Positions 50,637 through 61,446 of a DNA stretch of 64,000 nt are shown in pieces (position 1 is the first letter of the stretch; the number at the start of each line of letters is the position of its first letter). The translations under genes and the position numbers were made by a program. Origin of the DNA: Rhizophagus clarus. Lineage: Eukaryota; Glomeromycota; Glomeromycetes; Glomerales; Glomeraceae. The stretch is from the NCBI GenBank assembly GCA_015698045.1, contig BLAL01000068.1, positions 372,001-436,000 on the forward strand, read 5' to 3'. The notes below the pieces were generated by a model. The model was not told the DNA's origin. It made no database searches and worked only from the letters and a program-made list of their open reading frames with translations.

Positions 50637-53053
50637 TTATCATTAAGAAATTCTATTGAATGTAAAATATTTATCTTTCAGCCAAAATTACAGATGAAAT
50701 TTGTTGTCGCCACGATAATATCTATCAAATCCATAACCACGAGAAGAGACGTTACGATTACATCATCCATTGGTATTGTTGTTACTTTGATGAGTTTTCT
50801 CCAACAGTGTAACAAGATTACGTCTATCAAATTTTTACGTCTTCTACCAGTTCTACGTAACCAAGGATTTCTTGTGATCACAATAATTACACAAGGTTCA
50901 TCATCATTATTTACTTGATTTCTTCGACTAAAAGATTTTTTTTATTTTAGGTCATTATTATTGGATTCAAAGATATTTTTAAATTTTCTCCTGTAGTTTC
51001 TTACTATAGTATGGAATATTTTTATAAAGAAATTAAAAAAAATTGTGCGACATATTACAAACTTTGAAGTCAATATATTGTGATTAATTAATAGATTGAC
51101 TCAATCAAGGATCAATTGTTAGTTGACTTGATTAAGAATATCGTTCCATATCATCTTCCTTTTACTTTTTTTGATTTGTTTGAATAAGCTCAAAGGTATA
51201 AGAATTAAGAATTCATAATTTCCGTTAATACATTATTATTTTACGCCCTTCAATATGATATTCTTTTTAAATTCTTGGGCCAATCATGTAAGACGCCAAA
51301 ATTCATTTTTTAAATCGAGCATTCATCTCGGTATAGCAGTACCATAAGTCCAAATTAGCTTAAATTTAAAAATCAATGATACCATTTTCCCATCAATTTC
51401 AAGTCTGATTAACCTTCAATTACTAATATTAATGTTAATAACAAATTTAATCACAAACTGTATTTTGTTTGATGAAGAAAAACACAATAATATCTCGTTC
51501 GTTATTAAAGCTGCGCCCATCATTATTTTATTAAATTCCGTAACTAATTAGATAAAAATCTATATTAATTCTTGCGAGATATAATAATTTATAAACTTAG
51601 TATTTTATTATTTAAATGTATATATAAGAATATAATACGTTTTCTTGAGTATTAATATTATAGGTCAAAATGTACCGATCAAAAATGAACAGATAAACTA
51701 CCATTGCTGTTCTACATTCAAAATACATTAGACTTTTATATATCCCTTTTTTTTCTCCGTAGGATGACTAGTTGCACCATATCCCTTTAACAACTAACGC
51801 TAGCAACGTAATAATTACGTTATTCTATGCTATACACATAACTTAGTTAGATGGTTGTCCTTCTAAATAAGATAGTAATATTCATGCGAATAACTAAACA
51901 ATCTCTGATCATTGTAGCTATTTCTTTTGTGCTTTAATGATCTTGATCATTGATGTATGTCGAATGATGTAAAAGGAGCTTCGATTCTTCGTTTTATTTT
52001 GGTTCAAAAGGAGAGTCAATGGTCAGACTATGATTTGGAACTTTAAACAGATTCAATACTAAATTAACTAATAAAATAATTTTTTTTTTTGAGCAGATAA
52101 TTTTTATTAGTATTCGTCTACAGATGAATCTTTTTCTGTTTCTTTGTTTAAATAAATAAATAAAAGATGTATTATTAAACAATAAGTCAAAATAATTGAT
52201 ATACTCACAACTAAAGAATATTGTCTTTAATTTTTGACAACTTGATCAGCTATTCAAGTTTAGAACTTAACAACGGGAAGGTTTGTCCTCACTGGAGAGA
52301 TTCTAACTTTAGATGCAATCAACAATATATATTACACACGTAGTCCACATACCTTAAAGTCAAAATTCAAAATCTGCATTCGTTCTCCCTTTGTTTCACG
52401 TTACATACGTTACATATAAATAAGATATTACCAATAAAAATTAAATATCGATCTAAAAATCATATATTTAATAGATCTTCTTACACAATTAGTAGGTTCT
52501 TTCATTTAAAACCAGTTTTTAAAATAATATTATTCAACCTTCACAATTATTAAAACAAAGTTTATTGAAAAAAGGGATTGTATTGCTGCTATATATTTTA
52601 TTAAGAGAGAAACTTATTTTGGAAAATCATCATACTATATTTCCAATTTCGTCATTAAATGGTTCGGAGGCAATTATTGTTTTTGATTATTAAATTAATC
52701 ATCAACATCATGATAATTGTTACACTTGATCAAAAACGTGCCGGATTCTTTTATAATTTTCCATGTTTTAAAAAAATCTGACAAATATGATATCAGAGTT
52801 TTGTTTTATTGGTAAAAAACTGGTTAATTCTTGTCATTCGGAGTTTGTCATTAGGAGCATGCGATTTTGCGCCCAGGAATTTTTTCAAAGAAGTCTCCGT
52901 TTACCATTCATTAAATGATAAATTTTTAACGGAATTTTTTATATAAATAAGGTACGTATTTTCCTTCCCACATAAATATTTAATGAAGTATTAACAAATA
53001 AAATTTTAAAAAAAACTATTTCGAACAAGACTATTCTATCTCACTTTATCATA
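50637..53053. other. intergenic DNA upstream of the cysteine-rich gene
   Basis: No trusted gene. On the minus strand, 50930-50680 has scattered coding-like blocks in two frames (KTHQSNNNTNG, RNVSSRGYGFDRYYRGDNKF), perhaps a decayed Asn/Gly-rich gene. The rest is plain AT-rich DNA. Confidence 0.4.
52940..52949 (+). promoter_or_regulatory. TATA box candidate
   Basis: TATATAAATA lies about 105 bases before the start codon of the secreted cysteine-rich protein. Called from sequence and spacing only. Confidence 0.45.
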
Positions 53054-53326
53054 ATGTCAAAATTTATTCTTATTACTTTGTTTCTTACCTTAACTTTGGC
53101 TTGGGTTACTCAATCTATTCCCGCCATGAATTACCTTGAACACTGTTCTGACGCTACTGAATCTACTAAAGAATTCGTTTATTTTCCTTCAGAATTCTCT
53201 AATCGAAAACTTAATGGATGCAATTACTGTGGTGGATTCTATCCACAATGTTGTGCGAATTTATGTGGTGTCCTCGGTTACAAATATTATCAGTGTCTTG
53301 AATGCCAATGTGGTTGTGGGAACTAA
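53054..53326 (+). CDS. small secreted cysteine-rich protein
   Basis: A 90-residue single-exon protein. Residues 1-21 are a clear signal peptide (MSKFILITLFLTLTLAWVTQ). The mature part holds ten cysteines (31, 56, 59, 66, 67, 71, 81, 84, 86, 88) with spacing C-x24-C-x2-C-x6-CC-x3-C-x9-C-x2-C-x-C-x-C, enough for five disulfides. The C-terminal CLECQCGCGN is metallothionein-like in look, but the signal peptide and CC pair fit better with a secreted disulfide-rich peptide. In a mycorrhizal fungus this is a candidate effector or apoplastic protein; that role is inference. No transmembrane segment follows and there is no dibasic processing pattern. A TATA-like box lies upstream. Confidence 0.7.
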   Translation: MSKFILITLFLTLTLAWVTQSIPAMNYLEHCSDATESTKEFVYFPSEFSNRKLNGCNYCGGFYPQCCANLCGVLGYKYYQCLECQCGCGN

Positions 53327-53680
53327 AATTTATCTTACAAATTATAATTTATTGTTTTCTTATTACTGTACTTTTCTTCTTATTATTTCGCTTGCTGTTT
53401 TTACAATTTTAACAATTATTTTTATTTAACAATCAGTTATTAATTTATGTGAAAGAGTCATGTAAATACTGTATGTAACAAATTTATTTTTTTGTTGTTT
53501 TCAGCAGCGCTTTTTTTAGTTATAATAAATAATAACGCAATATGCGTGATCCTTTTTGATAACGACGATTATACAGCAGTCATATGATTTGGCTAATTAT
53601 TCAGTGGTTACCTAAAAATAAATTGGTCATTTGTCATTTGATTTTGATTGGTTAATATTCTTAACATGTGTTTCAATCAA

Positions 53681-53681
53681 A

Positions 53682-53713
<32 letters not shown>
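53681..53713. repeat. AAT trinucleotide microsatellite
   Basis: About eleven consecutive AAT units, located inside the extra sequence of the direct duplication copy 1. Confidence 0.85.
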
Positions 53714-53715
<2 letters not shown>

Positions 53716-54119
53716 TATAGTACCATTACATTCAAACGAATGAAATGATTGTCATTTCAAGTCATTTGCCGAACACTGTACAGTAGTATATCCAACAATT
53801 GACCAGTTATCCTGACCCGCTGCAATATATCACGTGAAGATGATCAAAAAATTCGTTATCTGTTATGATAAAACGTCAAGGACTTTACGTTCGATATTGT
53901 TGTGATATTAATTAATAAAATTAAAATATTTAACGTTATAATAATGTGCATTATAGCTGGAAATCTTCGAATTTTTCGATTAACATCTCAGCTTCTTCTA
54001 TTGATGAACTTCCTGTTACGATATCTTAAACAAATAATATTATTAAAAGTTTTATTGCTTATTTTTAGCTTTGAATATAAAATAATGTACACATCATTCA
54101 ATAATATAATTATATAAAA

Positions 54120-54430
54120 TTATTGGTAAAAGTATTTAAAAAGTAAATAAATCCTTAAAATAATTTTGATTATAATAATGCAAAAAAAAGAATTTTCATT
54201 TAGAAGTACTAGGATTCTATAGAAAGTTCTATACATGCTCATTAATTCAATTAACATATTAAGTAGTGTAGAAAGAATATAATTATTTAAATAAATAATC
54301 ATGATTAAAAAAGTTTATTAAAACATTTACAATCTTCATAGTATTGTTCCTAACAATAAGTCCGAAATAGCCAACTGGACAAACTTGGCTTAAATCTACC
54401 TTTAACACATCTGCTGATGTTCGTTTCAAC
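54120..54430 (-). pseudogene. FAD monooxygenase C-terminal fragment
   Basis: On the minus strand the sequence reads LLKRTSADVLK, then QVCPVGYFGLIVRN and MKIVNVLINFF, with frame breaks. It aligns with the end of the intact enzyme at 24.5-26.0 kb (MLKQRSSDVLKTRSMALRQSSPVGGY..., IKMINFTLNFY). Only the last 50-100 residues are present. It is part of the duplicated segment. Confidence 0.6.
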
Positions 54431-55381
54431 AATAAGAAAAAGGAAGTGTTGTGTCCTAATCATTGTGTTTATTTTTCGGATTCATATGGTATTAATAAAT
54501 TCTTTTAAGTACATCACTGATTGCGACAAATGTCAGTTTTTTCAAGTGTGAAGAACTTTCACGTTTACCACATGATATCAGGCAAACTTGGACAGTGTAA
54601 AAGTTCACTTGTCGGTCAGGATAGCGTCACCTAAAGAGTGTCGATCAGTTTTTCGGATGAGATCATAATTCATCAAAAATTGATTCCAAAATTGATCCTT
54701 AGACCTATCGCAAATTATATAAAAGGTGAATACTGGTTAGTGAATCGTGTAAGTAAATCAAAACTTGCCTTTTATATCTTTTATATATAGTGATAGATCA
54801 ATTGATTTTGCAAACAAAAATATAAGGTATGGAAATGCCTGATTATGCACAAATACCACTTTCTATCGATTTATTGAAATTCCTCACCTAATTTTCATCA
54901 CATGCCTTAGCGCAATATCTCGGATGGGAATGTTGTGAAAAAGAAAAGGTGAATCGAGTATTGTTTTATTGTTTTACCCTTTGGCCAATTTTTCTCCGGA
55001 AGTTTGTAATAGATCCAAAATTACTCAAGTCATCTATATAGGTAATGGTCGTAGTTATGAAATTTCAACGTAGATATAGAAACGGAAATATGGATAGAAA
55101 TGGGTTAATTTATTTAGAAATCATAATAACATAGTATATAACGAAAAAATTAACACTACTAGGTAGCAGGAAGGAACTCTTATTTTATTAGTCAAATAGT
55201 TTTATCGGCTTAGCTGTTGTAGTTCTTTATATTAATAATTCATTATAAAATAAAAAACTTTTTTGCATATGCCAATTTTTATATTACATATTTTACATAT
55301 TTTTCTACATAATGTCATAATTAATACAAATTAAGCATCCTTATAACTGGGCAATGGTACAGTACTAAAAAAAATCTCCAA
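54431..55381. other. intergenic DNA
   Basis: AT-rich; I see no gene, RNA or clear repeat here. Confidence 0.5.
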
Positions 55382-55866
55382 TTACTTATTATCAGTAGGA
55401 TCATTGAAATCAGTACTTGGAGCTCCACCACTATCTGATCTCGCTTCTCCGTTAATTTGGTCTTCTATTCCATCCCTTATTATCTGATCAAGTTCATTAA
55501 TACTGTATAATAAGAAATCATTTTTGAAGTTGGCATCAGTTATATCTGGAAGTTTCCATCTCCAGTACAATTTTTTATGTGTTCCAGGTACCGTAACATT
55601 ATATCCTTTTTTTTGTGCAATTTGATAAATAATTCGCATAAGTAAGTGACAACACCTTTTGGATACCACTATGATGGTGAATGCCTTAGATTTATCTTTT
55701 TATTTATTATATCGGTCAATATGTTTAATTCTGCATGCACATATACTCTTCGTTCAATGTTGACATTTAATAATAACATGTTTGTATCTACTGCTTTACC
55801 ATATATTTCAGTTAGTCTATTCAACGTGTCATAATCATTTAAACATGTATATTTGAATTTTTTCAT
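55382..55866 (-). pseudogene. deaminase-like protein fragment (OTT_1508-like), broken
   Basis: Two overlapping minus-strand frames belong together. 55866-55669 codes residues with YVHAELNILTDIIN, containing the His-Ala-Glu motif of the cytidine-deaminase fold. 55669-55382 codes SKRCCHLL, then YNVTVPGTHKKLYWRWKLPD and a C-terminal SINELDQIIRDGI. The frame changes between the two. In the second half the expected Cys-x2-Cys zinc ligand pair is lost: a small insertion beside the first cysteines shifts the second out of frame. Fungal OTT_1508-like deaminases have the order HAE then SK-C-C-x2-C, so the assignment is plausible but from memory. The N-terminal part is missing; a 649-bp inverted-repeat element starts 96 bases upstream. 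Not functional as it stands. Confidence 0.6.
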
Positions 55867-55961
55867 AATCCTCGATAATATATTGTCATGAATATATTGG
55901 TTGATTAATCATATAGGTTTCAAAGTATGCACTTCCAGACAAGAAAATAAGACTTTTTTTT

Positions 55962-56610
55962 CCCTATAAAAAATAAATGTCCAGAAAATGTTATCAAAAA
56001 TGTCTGGAAAATGTCTGGAATAAATCTGATGTGTCCGGAAAATGTCCACTTTTTTGGTACATGTCTGATACACTTCTGATACTTAAAATTTTGACATGTC
56101 CTAACTTTGTCTAGAATTCGTCCAGTATTTGTTCGGTATAAAATTTGGACAAATTTTGGACAGTTAAACCTGGACAAATTCTGGACATAGTAAAAAACCA
56201 GATAGACAAATTCCGGACATGAAAAAGTTCAGGACAAATTCTGGATACTATTTCCAAAAAAGGATAAATTAATTTTGTAAAAAAATGAAAAAAGCACAAA
56301 ACTGACATTCAAAATCTTTTCTGTCGTACTAATTAAAATTGCAGAGCAGGCAAAAATACTATATATCTATGATATAAAAATTTTGGGTTAAGGAATAATG
56401 ATGATCATCTATCCATTGATCATCTTTTGTGGCAAAATTTTACAAAAATACATTTCCGGACAATTTCAGGACAATTCCTAATATCCCGAAAATGCAGTGT
56501 TTTTTCGGAACAGTTTCTGGACACACAGTGTCCAGAATTTCCGGACAATATTTTAGAAAATTTTTCCAGACATTTTCTGGACATTATCCGGACACTTATT
56601 TTTTATAGGG
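55962..56610. mobile_element. inverted-repeat element (MITE) with GTCCGGA subrepeats
   Basis: The left end reads CCCTATAAAAAATAAATGTC and the inverted right end CCCTATAAAAAATAAGTGTC, continuing with similarity through CAGAAAATGT. Both halves carry many variants of TGTCCGGAAAATGTC and TGTCTGGAAAATGTC. Flanks are T-rich on both sides, so TTTT could be the target duplication but this is weak. Open frames in it are made of the subrepeats. Non-autonomous; the superfamily is not determined. Confidence 0.8.
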
Positions 56611-56673
56611 TTTTGCGCGTTACATGCACACACTGTGATAATGATCAAAGATTTAACATAAGATCCAATCTTA

Positions 56674-57425
56674 TTAACATGTCTTAGGAATTTTTTCGGG
56701 ATTGCAAATTGACCTCTTTATAATACTCATAACAGGACACGGATAACTTCCTTCTATCCGCATCATGTATATTATCAACATTAAGTGATGCATATTCATG
56801 AAAGATATCATATAATCCTCTTGTTGTCCATGAATTATATCGCTCCTAAGTTTTCTAACCCTTGATTCGAGCTTAGTGTAACAGTACGCCATCACTTCGG
56901 TCCATAAAGACAACACGTAATCTTTTTAAATGCCTCCCCTAATGTCATTGGAGCATCTTTAGATATATTTGTCAGATAAGTCTGGATTTTACCAATATAT
57001 TAAAGATCTTTTTCAAGCCAATCTTAAATATAAATTTCACAAATATTGGATAATTTCATGTATACTGCCACAACTTCTCTGTCTCACGCCAATAGTGTTG
57101 CTAGGCTAGAAAGAGAATGTTTCGGCTTCTGTCAGACGTATATGAGTCTTATCATCTTCTTCTCCAGTAACGAACCTTATACTCCCTGCACCATGTACTT
57201 TGCTATAAAATTCTTTTTCTTTCATACTGTTCCCACAAACTTCACTATACGATCTAATTGCGTCGCATTAACCACGTGATCCGTGATCCTGTCGGCACAT
57301 TCATTGCAAATTTTACGAGTTTGAGTATCCGAAATTATATACTTTTTTACGTACGGCAGCGCTTTTTTTAGTATAATAATATATAATGCACACGACCACA
57401 CTTGAACCACACATATCCTAAGCAA
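56674..57425 (-). pseudogene. decayed gene, unidentified, with CxxC segment
   Basis: Minus-strand coding-like blocks appear in changing frames: YVKKYIISDTQTRKICNECA with DRITDHVVNATQLDRIVKFV (57345-57225), then after frame changes STWCREYKVRYWRRR, IQTYLTNISKDAPMTLGEAF (about 57000-56940), and RKLRSDIIHGQQEDYMISFM with GSYPCPVMSIIKRSICNPEK (56860-56690). The order looks like one protein broken by several indels and stops. ICNEC could be half of a zinc site. The family is not recognised. Its 5' end coincides with the start of the direct duplication (57354). Confidence 0.45.
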
Positions 57426-57940
57426 TAAATCACATGACCAAGGACTTTTTGAATGTCATGTAACTTTGGTCGTTTGATATTGTTGTAATATAAAGTAATA
57501 TAAATTAATAAAAATTAAAAAATCTAACGTTATAATAATGACATAATAACTGGGAATCTTCGAATTTTTCATCAACACCTCGGTTTCATTTATTATTACA
57601 GCTATAAATAAAAAAATAATGCACACATTATCATTCAATAATATAACTAGTAAATACTTAAAAGTAAAATAATTTTTTAAACAATTAAATGATAAGAATA
57701 TATTATATTATAATAATGCAAAAAAAAAAGAATTTTTTACTTCGTCTATTTTAGACAATAATATAGGTAATTTATCTAATTAAATAATCATGATCAAAAA
57801 AGTTATCAGCACTTACAAACTTTATAGTATTGTTCCCTAACAATAAATCCAAATTAATTAACTAGACAAGATTGTTTCAACGCTACAAATCTACTTTTTA
57901 ACACATCCGCTGATGTTCGTTTCAACATTTCATTTCATGT
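57354..57940. repeat. direct duplication, copy 2 (partner 53504-54430)
   Basis: Same order of shared blocks as copy 1: GCAGCGCTTTTTTTAGTATA, GATATTGTTGTAATAT, AACGTTATAATAATG, GGAATCTTCGAATTTTTC, then CACATCCGCTGATGTTCGTTTCAAC. It passes without a gap into the longer FAD-monooxygenase relic, so this copy probably keeps the original arrangement. Confidence 0.7.
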
Positions 57941-59172
57941 TCTTTAATACAAGAAATATAATCTCATGAAGAATAATTAAGCAACGCTTGAGAAAGAATT
58001 TCGGCGTCTATAAAGTATTATCCCAATACAGGACTCATAACGTGAGCGGTATTTCCTAGAAGTGTAACTCTGCTGCTTTCCATGCATTTATAGGTAATGA
58101 ATCAACATCATCATCGTTGTATAGGATCGCAAATTTTAAATGGAAATTTTATAGTTACTCTAGAAGCTAGATTCCACGTTCTAAAAAAATATCATTCAAT
58201 TCATATTCCGGTCTTAGCTTTCGAATCATTCTTTTAACATGTTCAATTAATGATACAGGATCATTATCATCACTTTAATTTTAAGTCATCTAATTTAGTA
58301 GGATAATTAATAGATATTAATGCTTAATAATATAGTTCATAATTCTTTTGTTCTTGATTAATTGGAATTAAAAGAAACAAACCAATATAGCATCACCATT
58401 TAACCAAGAATCCTTTGAAATAATGCATTTCCACAAAGTTCGATCAATCTATCTATAAGATTTTTTTTTCAGACTTCTGCTTATTCCATAATCAAATATT
58501 TGTAATTCTGATATTTTTTTGTTTTCGGATTAAAAGAAAAAGAAATTAAACTATTTAATTAAAATAAATTAAATAAAATATTTATTAAAATATTTAAATT
58601 TACCCGGAGAATATTTATTTTGCTCATCTGAACCAATTAAAATACCATCAAATTCTTTTGTTCTATCCTCAAAAAATACCAAAACACTTTCTTTAATTTC
58701 TTCGTATCTAACACATTTTTTACCCAATGTACTTGACATTCTCTGATAGAACATCCCTGAGTTTATCACGATAAGTATACCAACCGCAAGATTATTTGTT
58801 GTTCCATAAACATCTTTGACTTGTTTATATGGAGGTTTTATAGAGGATTTCCTGCATGATAGCCAAGTAGATTCCATTAGACTCTATATCAGAATTTGGA
58901 ATTACTTTTGGAAGGTTTGAAGCAATTGAGGGAGAAATGCAACTCCTTTACCGTTTAAGCCCATATGAAATCCTTGCAACCGATCTTTTAAAACAAAACT
59001 GACCGAGTTAGTTACATGTCATATTTAAAAGTTTTTGAATACACTGTACCTTGAGGTCCAGATTCTCGTTCGAAAATTTTTACGTTGAATTCTTTCTTCA
59101 TCAATGCATGATAAAGGGTATGTACTCCAGACCTACATCGACAATAGCTATAATTGGAAATTTTCGTTGCAT
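57850..59172 (-). pseudogene. decayed FAD-dependent monooxygenase
   Basis: Relic of a paralogue of the gene at 24.5 kb, on the opposite strand. Exon-1 equivalent near 59172-59045: start MQRKFPIIAIVDVGLE (FAD-binding glycines lost), then FNVKIFERESGPQ. Exon-2 equivalent 58990-58600: KPPYKQVKDVYGTTN, LGKKCVRYEEIKESV, FEDRTKEFDGILIGSDE, followed by a preserved-looking donor. Exon-3 equivalent 58480-57850 retains the VTLLGNTAHVMSPVLG region (GD changed to GN) and FLKHYLIIL-like decay, ending near VLKSRFVALKQS. Many stops and frameshifts. It needs no functional assignment beyond its origin. Confidence 0.75.
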
Positions 59173-60983
59173 TTCAAAATAAATTGAAAAACATATTTCT
59201 TGAATCTTGACAATTTGATGAAGAGAAAAACAAAAACGAAAAATGAAAATATGTACCTATTTATATAAATATGATTCAAATTGTTATTACATAGTTATAA
59301 ATTGGCCTAATTCAAAATTCAAAATTCTTAATTCATATGATTAAAGGTTTCATTAGTATATAAAGATTTATTTATTTATTTTTTTTTTTATTTGTTCATT
59401 TAAATTTACAAGACTAAACTAGTAGTTGATGAAGAATTAATAAAAATTAATTTTGAATGATTTGGAGAAATGATTAATCCGATTTTAGGGATAGAAATCA
59501 TACTAAAGTATAAAAGGAAAAAATATTTCCAATTAAATAAACAATCTCTTTGGAAATATAAATACATATTGTTACGAATATATTTTTATTATTAACCGGG
59601 TTTTCCCGTATTTTCATAACTTATTTTGCATAATAGTATATCTTTTTTAAAAATAAATAAATAAATAAATAAATCATAATAAAACAAAGTGGTAATCATG
59701 AAATTTTCGTTAGTATAAAAATAGTGTTAAACTTTAAACTTCATGCAAATTTTTACTTAATGATTTTTAGTAATCTGCATATTAAAAACTCATCTTGTAA
59801 TAGGACAAAACTGCGATCTCCTGATACAATATTTACTATTTACTTTTCTAAAAGAATTTGTACTTATCCTTTTTTACTTCGTAAATGGCATTATATCATT
59901 TTATTTCAAATATCACTGTCACGAAGTTTTTTTTAAGAAACAAAAATAAAAATTTTGATTAGCTCCTGGAATTGCAACTTGTGAGGACCAAGCAAATAAA
60001 GTCACACAAAGTAAAAACAAATATCATATTATTCGGACTTTTCACAATGATAAATATAATATCAATTACTTTTGATCATAAAAAAAATTATCGTTAATTG
60101 CATTATAATGTAAATAGCCGCAAAAATGTAGCAATAAATTAATTTGAAATCGTTAAATGTAAATGAAAAATAGAACGTAATTAAAATAGAACCATAAGTG
60201 TGTAACCAAGATCGATGATTTGTTAAGATAAATCGATTGTATTGTTTATGAACTTGTAATTATCTGTTATCGATAAATATTACCGCAAACATGGCCGCAG
60301 CCGTTATAATATTTACATGCCTGCCTTAAATTTCACAAAAATTGTGGAAATCCAAATAATAAGTATTTACAGGGTTAGGATCAAAAATTCTTCATGGTTC
60401 ATATTATAATTTTTTCAATAAAAAAAAAAAAATGCGCAACCGAAAAATTGCTATTGCAGTAAAGTTCGCAGCAATAATTATCAGGCTGAAGGCTTTTCAC
60501 GTATAGATATTCAATATATATATTAGCATAACCTTTGGCGATTGCAAATTCAGATATATCAGATACAAATGGGAAATTTGCATAAAATCAGTTAGAAAAG
60601 TCGCAGCAAAGCTATATCTATCCTAAAGACTCCTGCACAAAAGAGACGTGATTTGAATTGCTTTCCATTTGTCAACATCAAAATTTGTAGTTTGTATCTG
60701 ACGTCGCCCAAAGTTGCAACAGTACACATATTTTGTCAGGTGACTCAGATGTAACGTATCAGCATCTACGTAATAAAGGTAGATAATAATTAAAATCGTG
60801 TATACAGTTTAAGAAAAGCAGTGAAATAACGATTGTGAGTGGACTTACCGGATCTCAATAGCCTCCTTTGTATTCGTACCTACTGTATATCGCACATTTC
60901 ATCATTTTTATGATCTACATAAATAGTAGTTTAACCATTAGTAACCCTTGCTTGATATCACTCTGGTTTAAATATGGTAGCGT
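59173..60983. other. intergenic DNA
   Basis: AT-rich with an AAAT microsatellite near 59646-59672. No gene is seen. Confidence 0.5.
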
Positions 60984-61446
60984 GCGACAGTCTACAAGGT
61001 ACAAAGACCTACATGGTAGGCTGAAGTGACTTAATAGGCGGTTGCGACAGTCTACAAGGTACAAAGACCTACATGGTAGGCTGAAGTGACATAGAGTGGT
61101 TGCGACGATCTACAAGGTACAAAGACCTACATAGTAGACTGAAGTGAAAGAGCTTTTGCGACAGTCTACAAGGTACAAAGACCTACATGGTAGGCTGAAG
61201 TGACTTAATAGGCGGTTGCGACAGTCTACAAGGTACAAGACCTACATGGTAGGCTGAAGTGACATAGAGTGGTTGTGACGATCTACAAGGTACAAAGACC
61301 TACATAGTAGACTGAAGTGAAAGAGTTTTTTGCGACAGTCTACAAGGTACAAAGACCTACATGGTAGGCTGAAGTGACATAGAGTGGTTGCGACGACCTA
61401 CAAGGTACAAAGACCTACATGGTAGGTTAAAGTGACATAGGGTGGT
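60984..61446. repeat. eight-copy minisatellite, 56-60 bp unit
   Basis: Units start GCGACAGTCTACAAGGTACA or GCGACGATCTACAAGG at about 60984, 61044, 61102, 61158, 61218, 61275, 61332 and 61390. Each contains ACCTACAT(G/A)GTAG(G/A)CTGAAGTGA, so CAGTCTAC pairs with GTAG(A/G)CTG in the same unit and CCTAC with GTAGG inside it. Unit ends differ: TTAATAGGCGGTT (type a), CATAGAGTGGTT (type b), AAGAG-TTTT (type c). The order is a-b-c-a-b-c-b-d, showing a higher-order three-unit repeat. No coding frame is kept. Confidence 0.9.

Larger units (their letters stand above)
53504..54430. repeat. direct duplication, copy 1 (partner 57354-57940)
   Basis: The shared start GCAGCGCTTTTTTTAGT and, further on, GATATTGTTGTGATAT, AACGTTATAATAATG, GGAAATCTTCGAATTTTTC and CACATCTGCTGATGTTCGTTTCAAC match the second region in the same order and orientation. 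The 3' part holds the end of an FAD-monooxygenase relic. Copy 1 is longer because of extra sequence at about 53560-53820. Confidence 0.7.

Noticed and set aside
53136..53429. Second plus-strand ORF overlapping the cysteine-rich gene
   Set aside because: Out-of-frame shadow; the signal peptide and ten cysteines support the other frame.
56427..56687. ORFs at 55920-56687
   Set aside because: Built from the TGTCCGGA subrepeats of the inverted-repeat element, with no independent protein signal.
60984..61446. Repeat array resembling CRISPR
   Set aside because: Units are 56-60 bp and contiguous with no unique spacers, in a eukaryotic genome; it is a minisatellite.
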